DNA of 10,845 nt from Desulfotignum sp. (GTDB lineage: Bacteria > Desulfobacterota > Desulfobacteria > Desulfobacterales > Desulfobacteraceae), in contig JAABSS010000419.1 in the NCBI GenBank assembly GCA_011390235.1, forward strand, positions 1 to 10,845. The letters run 5' to 3'. The notes beneath the pieces are model-generated. The model was not told the origin of the DNA. It saw only the letters and a program-made list of their open reading frames with translations, and made no database searches. Below, one piece after another: positions 6,997-10,845 of this stretch; positions within the stretch are counted from its first letter, which is position 1, and every line of letters starts with the position of its first letter. A program made the translations under genes and the position numbers.

Positions 6997-7062
6997 AAGC
7001 TGTTAGCTGTTAGCTGTTAGCTTTTAGCTGTTAGCTGAGTACTGATAGCTGACGGCTTTCAT
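6993..7062 (+). repeat. Heptamer tandem repeat forming a long imperfect hairpin
   Basis: From 6998 to 7053 there are eight consecutive 7-base units: AGCTGTT three times, AGCTTTT, AGCTGTT, AGCTGAG, TACTGAT and AGCTGAC. The block is bounded by perfect 8-base inverted repeats, ATGAAAGC (6993-7000) and GCTTTCAT (7055-7062). As RNA, 6993-7013 can pair with 7042-7062 over 21 positions, 17 Watson-Crick and 4 G-U, closing a 28-base loop. The lysA stop codon lies in the left arm. No T-run follows, so it is not a standard intrinsic terminator, though it could protect the lysA transcript's 3' end. It also spans much of the gap before cutA. Confidence 0.8.
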
Positions 7063-7097
7063 ATATATAAACAGATTACATGGCCGGATTCCCATGA

Positions 7098-7104
7098 AAG
7101 GAGG
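7098..7104 (+). promoter_or_regulatory. Ribosome binding site deciding the cutA start
   Basis: AAGGAGG ends 4 bases before the ATG at 7109. It lies downstream of the alternative ATG at 7094, which itself has no ribosome site. This favours the shorter protein beginning MSHCMVLVTC. Confidence 0.7.
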
Positions 7105-7108
7105 TATC

Positions 7109-7423
7109 ATGTCCCATTGTATGGTTCTTGTCACCTGCGGCAGTGAAACAGAAGCCAAAGATCTGGCATCAAAAATTGTTCATGAAAAACTGGCTGCCTG
7201 TGTGCAGATGAATCCGGTGATCAGTGTGTTTACCTGGGACGGTCAGGTACAGACGGAAACAGAAACCCGGCTGGTCATCAAAACCCGGACAGCCCTGTAC
7301 CCGGAACTGGAGTCGTTTATCCTGGCGCACCATAATTACGAGGTTCCCCAGATTCTCCAGGTGCCCATTGAAAATGGCCTGCCCGCCTTTCTTGACTGGA
7401 TAGACCAGACCACCGGCAAGTAA
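7109..7423 (+). CDS. cutA: CutA1 divalent-cation tolerance protein
   Basis: This 104-residue protein matches the CutA1 family in length and motifs. It begins with VLVTCGSETEAKDLASKIV, continues with the signature KLAACVQMNPVISVFTW, then ETRLVIKT, and ends with the VPQILQVPIENGLPAFLDWI strand-helix. CutA proteins form very stable trimers resembling PII signalling proteins and were linked in E. coli to copper tolerance; their real biochemical role is still unclear. It has no signal peptide, so it is cytoplasmic here. An ATG at 7094 would add MKGGI, but the ribosome site at 7098-7104 fits the ATG at 7109. It follows lysA by 112 bases, most of them repeat. A weak promoter-like pair (CTGATA at 7042, TATAAA at 7066, 18-base spacing) could allow separate expression. 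Confidence 0.93.
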   Translation: MSHCMVLVTCGSETEAKDLASKIVHEKLAACVQMNPVISVFTWDGQVQTETETRLVIKTRTALYPELESFILAHHNYEVPQILQVPIENGLPAFLDWIDQTTGK

Positions 7424-7536
7424 AGCATTTCGGTAAAAAATGGCAGTGTCAGAACCAGGAATGGCCCGCTGTATTTTTACTGTACTTTGCATAAAAAGTA
7501 TTTCATAATGGGCCAACATTATCCCCCAGGCTGTAA

Positions 7537-7542
7537 AAGGAG
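7537..7542 (+). promoter_or_regulatory. Ribosome binding site deciding the start of the CoA-transferase/GNAT gene
   Basis: AAGGAG lies 10 bases before the ATG at 7553. The earlier in-frame ATG at 7487 sits inside the small inverted repeat TACTTT/AAAGTA (7483-7500), has no ribosome site, and would add 22 residues unlike the family. The start at 7553 gives the expected MNLRDVCPEKLLTPEE beginning. Confidence 0.7.
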
Positions 7543-7552
7543 ACCGGTATTC

Positions 7553-9409
7553 ATGAATCTCAGGGACGTATGTCCGGAAAAACTGCTCACCCCGGAAGAA
7601 AGCGTCAAAAAAATCAAAAACGGCAGCCGGGTGTTCATCGGCACCGGATGCGGCGAACCCCAGCGCCTGATCAAGGCTATGGTGGAGAATGTAAGTACCC
7701 AGGACATCATTGTGTATCAGATGCTGTCATCTTCTTTGTCCAAATACATCCATGATGAAAAATTTTTGTCCCGGTTTTCCATCAAGCTGTTTTTTATTTC
7801 CGTGCTCATGCGCCAGTCTGCGTTTGAAGGAAAAATTGACTATATCCCGGTGTATCTGTCCCAGATTCCCAAAATTTTTGAACACCGGGAAATCGGCCTG
7901 GACGTGGCCCTGGTCCAGGTCTGCCCACCGGACAAACACGGATACTGCTCTCTGGGTATTTCCGTGGACATCACCCTGTCCGGCCTGAAAAATGCCGATA
8001 TGGTAATCGCCCAGGTCAACCCCCGGATGCCCAGGACCTGGGGAGATTCCGTGGTGCATATGGATGAAATCGACTATCTGGTGGAATATGAAGAACCCCT
8101 GCTGGAATCTTTGCCCACCCAGAAAAACAAAAAAGTGATAGAACGTATCGGCCATTATGTCAACATGCTGGTGGATGACGGCGCCACCCTTCAGATCGGA
8201 TTCGGCCACCTGCCTGATGCGGTGATGCCCTATCTGGCCGACAAAAAAGATCTGGGCATCCACACCCAGGTCATCACGGACGGGCTTTTGCCGCTGTTTG
8301 AAAAAAAAGTGATCACCAACAGAAAGAAAAACTACCTGCCGGACCGGGTGGTGGCATCTTTGTGCATGGGTTCCAAAGCCCTGTACGACTATGTTGACAA
8401 CAACCCCATGTTCTATTTCAAATCCTCGGAATTTGTCAACGATCCCAATGTGATTGCCAAAAACGACCGGCTGATTTCCATCAGTTCCGCCCTGGAGGTG
8501 GATCTGACCGGTCAGGTCTGTACGGACTCCAAGGGATACCTGTTTTACAGCGGCATCGGAGACCAGGTGGATTTCATCCGTGGATCTGCCATGTCGGAAG
8601 GGGGATTTTCCATTATCATCATCCCTTCCACAGCCCAGAATGAGGAGGTATCCCGCATTGTTCCCCACCTGAGTGAAGGGGCCGGCGTGGCCACCACCAG
8701 GGGGGACATTGATATCATTGTAACCGAATACGGGATTGCAGAAATGCGGCGCAAAAGCATTTATCAGCGGGTTATGGAACTGGCCCAGATCGCCCATCCC
8801 AAATTCAGAAAAGAGTTGATATCCGAAGCCAAAAAACGCCACTATATTTTTCCGGATCAGCTGCCTCCCACCAGCCAGGATCTCATGTTTCTGGATTCCT
8901 ACCATTATACTTTGAAACTTGCCAACGGCAAGGACATCAATTTCAGGCCCCTGCTGCCCTCGGATGAGTTCGAGTCCCGGCATTTTTTCTATTCCCTGCA
9001 GGAAGATTCCATATATTACCGGTTTTTTAACAAACGCAAGGTATTTTCCAGGGAAATGCTGCAGCAGCAGTGGGCGGAAGTGGACTACCGCCGGAACATG
9101 ACCCTGATCGGTCTGATGCAGGTGGGCCAGCGCAAACAGATCGTGGCCATCGGTTCCTATGCCGAGGCCACGGAAGATACAGCAGAAGTGGCGTTTCTGG
9201 TGAAAGAAAATCTGCACGGCATGGGCATCGGCTCCTTTTTACTGGAAACCCTGGAGAGCATTGCAAAAGAAAACAATTATACAAATTTTATTGCCACAGT
9301 GCTGGCGGAAAACCGCAAAATGCTCAAGGTCTTCCAGAAGCGCTACCCGGATGCCAAATTCATGCGCACCGGCAGCGGGGAGATCGAAGTGGAAATGCCA
9401 TTTGCATAA
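7553..9409 (+). CDS. Acetyl-CoA hydrolase/CoA-transferase-like protein fused to a GNAT acetyltransferase domain
   Basis: The 618-residue protein has two parts. Residues about 5-435 follow the acetyl-CoA hydrolase/4-hydroxybutyrate CoA-transferase family: VQVCPPDKHGYCSLGISVD (121-139), IGFGHLPDAVMPYL (215-228), GIHTQVITDG (235-244), MFYFKSSEFVNDP (286-298), YSGIGDQVDFIRG (332-344) and HLSEGAGVATTRGDIDIIVTEYG (372-394). Residues about 460-618 form a GNAT domain with the acyl-CoA pyrophosphate loop HGMGIG (555-560) and the following helix. In active transferases the motif I recall is GIHTEM, with Glu forming the acyl-CoA intermediate. Here that position is Q239, and GGQ of the later glycine motif is GDQ (D337). 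The first part may thus bind acyl-CoA without transferring it. The fusion seems to recur in related bacteria, but its role is unknown to me. Its end lies 29 bases from the convergent acyl-CoA synthetase gene. No membrane segment or signal peptide is seen. Confidence 0.85.
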   Translation: MNLRDVCPEKLLTPEESVKKIKNGSRVFIGTGCGEPQRLIKAMVENVSTQDIIVYQMLSSSLSKYIHDEKFLSRFSIKLFFISVLMRQSAFEGKIDYIPVYLSQIPKIFEHREIGLDVALVQVCPPDKHGYCSLGISVDITLSGLKNADMVIAQVNPRMPRTWGDSVVHMDEIDYLVEYEEPLLESLPTQKNKKVIERIGHYVNMLVDDGATLQIGFGHLPDAVMPYLADKKDLGIHTQVITDGLLPLFEKKVITNRKKNYLPDRVVASLCMGSKALYDYVDNNPMFYFKSSEFVNDPNVIAKNDRLISISSALEVDLTGQVCTDSKGYLFYSGIGDQVDFIRGSAMSEGGFSIIIIPSTAQNEEVSRIVPHLSEGAGVATTRGDIDIIVTEYGIAEMRRKSIYQRVMELAQIAHPKFRKELISEAKKRHYIFPDQLPPTSQDLMFLDSYHYTLKLANGKDINFRPLLPSDEFESRHFFYSLQEDSIYYRFFNKRKVFSREMLQQQWAEVDYRRNMTLIGLMQVGQRKQIVAIGSYAEATEDTAEVAFLVKENLHGMGIGSFLLETLESIAKENNYTNFIATVLAENRKMLKVFQKRYPDAKFMRTGSGEIEVEMPFA

Positions 9410-9434
9410 CCGGTTTGCCTGGCCTGTAAACCGG
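9410..9434. terminator. Hairpin between convergent genes, possible bidirectional terminator
   Basis: A perfect 7-base stem CCGGTTT (9410-9416) and AAACCGG (9428-9434) closes an 11-base loop. It directly follows the TAA at 9407-9409 and ends 4 bases before the TAG of the convergent gene. The nearest T-run (9449-9453) is about 14 bases beyond the stem, so it is not a textbook intrinsic terminator. The position between converging genes is the main support. Confidence 0.45.
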
Positions 9435-9438
9435 CTGG

Positions 9439-10845
9439 CTATTGTCTGTTTTTGGAACGTAACTCCGGAAAATCCCAGTAAAAATATTCTGTCAACTCCC
9501 CCTGGCCGTCCGGGTCTGATTTGGAAACTGTCATCTCCCGCAGCTCGATGCGCCGGATTTTACCGGAAATGGTCTTGGGGACCTCTGTGACAAACTCGAT
9601 GATTCTGGGGATCTTGAATTTTGCCAGAATATTGGTGGTGTGTCTGAACAAATCCAGGGCCAGGTCCCGGTTTGGTTCAATCCCCTGGTTCAGGATAACA
9701 TAGGCCTTGACCAGCTGATACCGCTGGGGATCAGGCGCCCCCACAACCGCGGCTTCCGCCACAGCCGGATGTTCCAACAGAGCGCTTTCCACCTCAAAAG
9801 GCCCGATGCGGAAATCCGATGACTTGATCACATCATCGGCCCGGCCCACAAACCACCAGTACCCATCTGTATCAAAAGAGGCCCGGTCCCCGGTATAGTA
9901 AAAATTGTCCACAAACACGGCACTCATTTTTTCCGGGTTGCCGATGTATTCACAAAACAACCCGATACCCCGCCACCTGTCCAGCCTGACCACAATATGG
10001 CCCACTGTATCAGGGGTGGTAATCTCATTGCCTTCATCATCTGCCAGGGCCAGATCATACATGGGAATGGGTTTGCCGAATGACCCGGACCGCATGGTTT
10101 CGGCCATCCACGGGGCATTTCCGATCATGGCAGTGGATTCGGTCTGCCCGTAAAAATCCCTGATCCGCGTACCGGTATGTTTTTTCCACCGGGTGATCAC
10201 ATCCGGATTCAAGGGCTCTCCTGCTGAGATGGACTGGCGCAGGCAGGACAGGTCAACCCCTGACAGATCTGCATTCACAAACATCCGCCAGGCAGTAGGG
10301 GGCGCGCAAAAAGTGGTGACCCGGTGCCGCTCCAGCGCTTTGAGGCAAAGTACAGGATCCAGTGTGGTAAAGGCAAACGCGGTCACGGTAGCCCCCACAT
10401 TAAAGGGCACAAAAAAAGAGGACCAGGACCATTTGGCCCAGCCGGGCGCACTCAGATTATGGTGGATATCATCGGGCTGTGTGCCGATGACAACCGTGGT
10501 GGACAGATGCCCCACCGGATAAGACAATGCCGTGTGCCCCACCCGTTTGGGAAGCCCTGTGGTACCGGAGGTAAAAAAGCAGAACAGAATATCATCGGAC
10601 CGGGTCTCGGCAGCCCGGGCTTTTGTGCTCTGGGTGCTGATCTCATCAAAACCGGTCCATCCCTCTCTTGTGCCCAGCACCAGTTTTACTTTTGGATGAA
10701 TCCCGGTCTGCTGTGCTGCCTGGTCAATGAGTTCTGCACTGGCTTCATCCGCCAGCACCACATCCGGTTTATAGGTCTCAAACCGGTATTCCATCTCCCG
10801 GGGAGTCATGGTGGTGGCTGTGGGAACCGCCACGATACCCGCCTT
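9439..10845 (-). CDS. AMP-forming acyl-CoA synthetase (partial, N-terminus outside window)
   Basis: The frame is open from the right edge (reading KAGIVAVP) to the TAG at 9439, giving 468 residues. About 80-100 residues are missing compared with the usual 540-570. The GTG at 10833 is internal, because the conserved KAGI precedes it. The enzyme activates a carboxylic acid with ATP, through an acyl-AMP, to acyl-CoA and AMP. Visible motifs (numbered from the first visible residue) are the P-loop FFTSGTTGLPKRV (90-102), FYGQTES (231-237), YYTGDRASFDTDGYWWFVGR (316-335), the hinge region RADDVIKSSDFRIGPFE, and VPKTISGKIRR with catalytic lysine K429. The pattern is nearest to medium-chain (ACSM/MbcS-like) or acetyl/propionyl synthetases; the substrate cannot be fixed. 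K429 is the type of lysine acetylated by GNAT enzymes in related synthetases. The gene is convergent with the GNAT fusion. Confidence 0.9.
   Translation of the reverse strand, partial: KAGIVAVPTATTMTPREMEYRFETYKPDVVLADEASAELIDQAAQQTGIHPKVKLVLGTREGWTGFDEISTQSTKARAAETRSDDILFCFFTSGTTGLPKRVGHTALSYPVGHLSTTVVIGTQPDDIHHNLSAPGWAKWSWSSFFVPFNVGATVTAFAFTTLDPVLCLKALERHRVTTFCAPPTAWRMFVNADLSGVDLSCLRQSISAGEPLNPDVITRWKKHTGTRIRDFYGQTESTAMIGNAPWMAETMRSGSFGKPIPMYDLALADDEGNEITTPDTVGHIVVRLDRWRGIGLFCEYIGNPEKMSAVFVDNFYYTGDRASFDTDGYWWFVGRADDVIKSSDFRIGPFEVESALLEHPAVAEAAVVGAPDPQRYQLVKAYVILNQGIEPNRDLALDLFRHTTNILAKFKIPRIIEFVTEVPKTISGKIRRIELREMTVSKSDPDGQGELTEYFYWDFPELRSKNRQ

Noticed and set aside
7483..7500. Inverted repeat TACTTT/AAAGTA upstream of the CoA-transferase/GNAT gene
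   Set aside because: The 6-base AT-only stem is weak, no T-run follows it and no promoter boxes fit well around it, so neither a terminator nor an operator can be claimed.
7727..9217. Minus-strand open frame of 496 codons opposite the CoA-transferase/GNAT gene
   Set aside because: Its length is striking, but the plus-strand frame carries clear family motifs throughout. The antisense product is rich in His, Gly, Gln and Phe, typical of a shadow frame, and has no ribosome site of note.

Overview
The window comes from a Gram-negative, flagellated, probably anaerobic bacterium. The protein families, gene neighbourhood and moderate G+C with AT-rich gaps best suit a sulfate reducer of the Desulfobacteraceae (Desulfobacterota). 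That placement rests on gene content and remembered family resemblance, not on a search.

Left half (1-4994, all on the minus strand): a signalling and regulation block. In transcription order it has a REC-GAF-HD-GYP response regulator (predicted c-di-GMP phosphodiesterase), a single-domain PilZ protein (predicted c-di-GMP sensor), a stand-alone CheY, and a sigma-54 activator without a receiver domain whose start codon overlaps the cheY stop. A consensus sigma-54 promoter (-24/-12) follows 12 bases later. It drives a secreted, TPR-rich protein with an AMIN-like N-terminal domain, and this gene runs off the left edge. The block looks like a route from c-di-GMP and phosphorelay inputs to sigma-54 gene expression, probably for flagella, pili or envelope functions.

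Middle (4995-7423): an AT-rich divergent intergenic region holds a good sigma-70 promoter and two matching palindromes three helical turns apart. It is followed by an AsnC/Lrp-family regulator and a diaminopimelate decarboxylase (lysA), likely one operon. A heptamer tandem repeat that folds into a long hairpin begins at the lysA stop codon, and the cutA gene follows.

Right (7553-10845): a 618-residue fusion of an acetyl-CoA hydrolase/CoA-transferase-like region with a C-terminal GNAT acetyltransferase domain converges on a partial AMP-forming acyl-CoA synthetase across a shared hairpin. The fusion has glutamine where the family's catalytic glutamate is expected. The synthetase keeps the C-terminal lysine motif that GNAT enzymes of the Pat type acetylate in related synthetases. 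This pair is the best candidate here for an undescribed regulatory arrangement.

No tRNA, rRNA, CRISPR array, insertion sequence or phage gene was seen.
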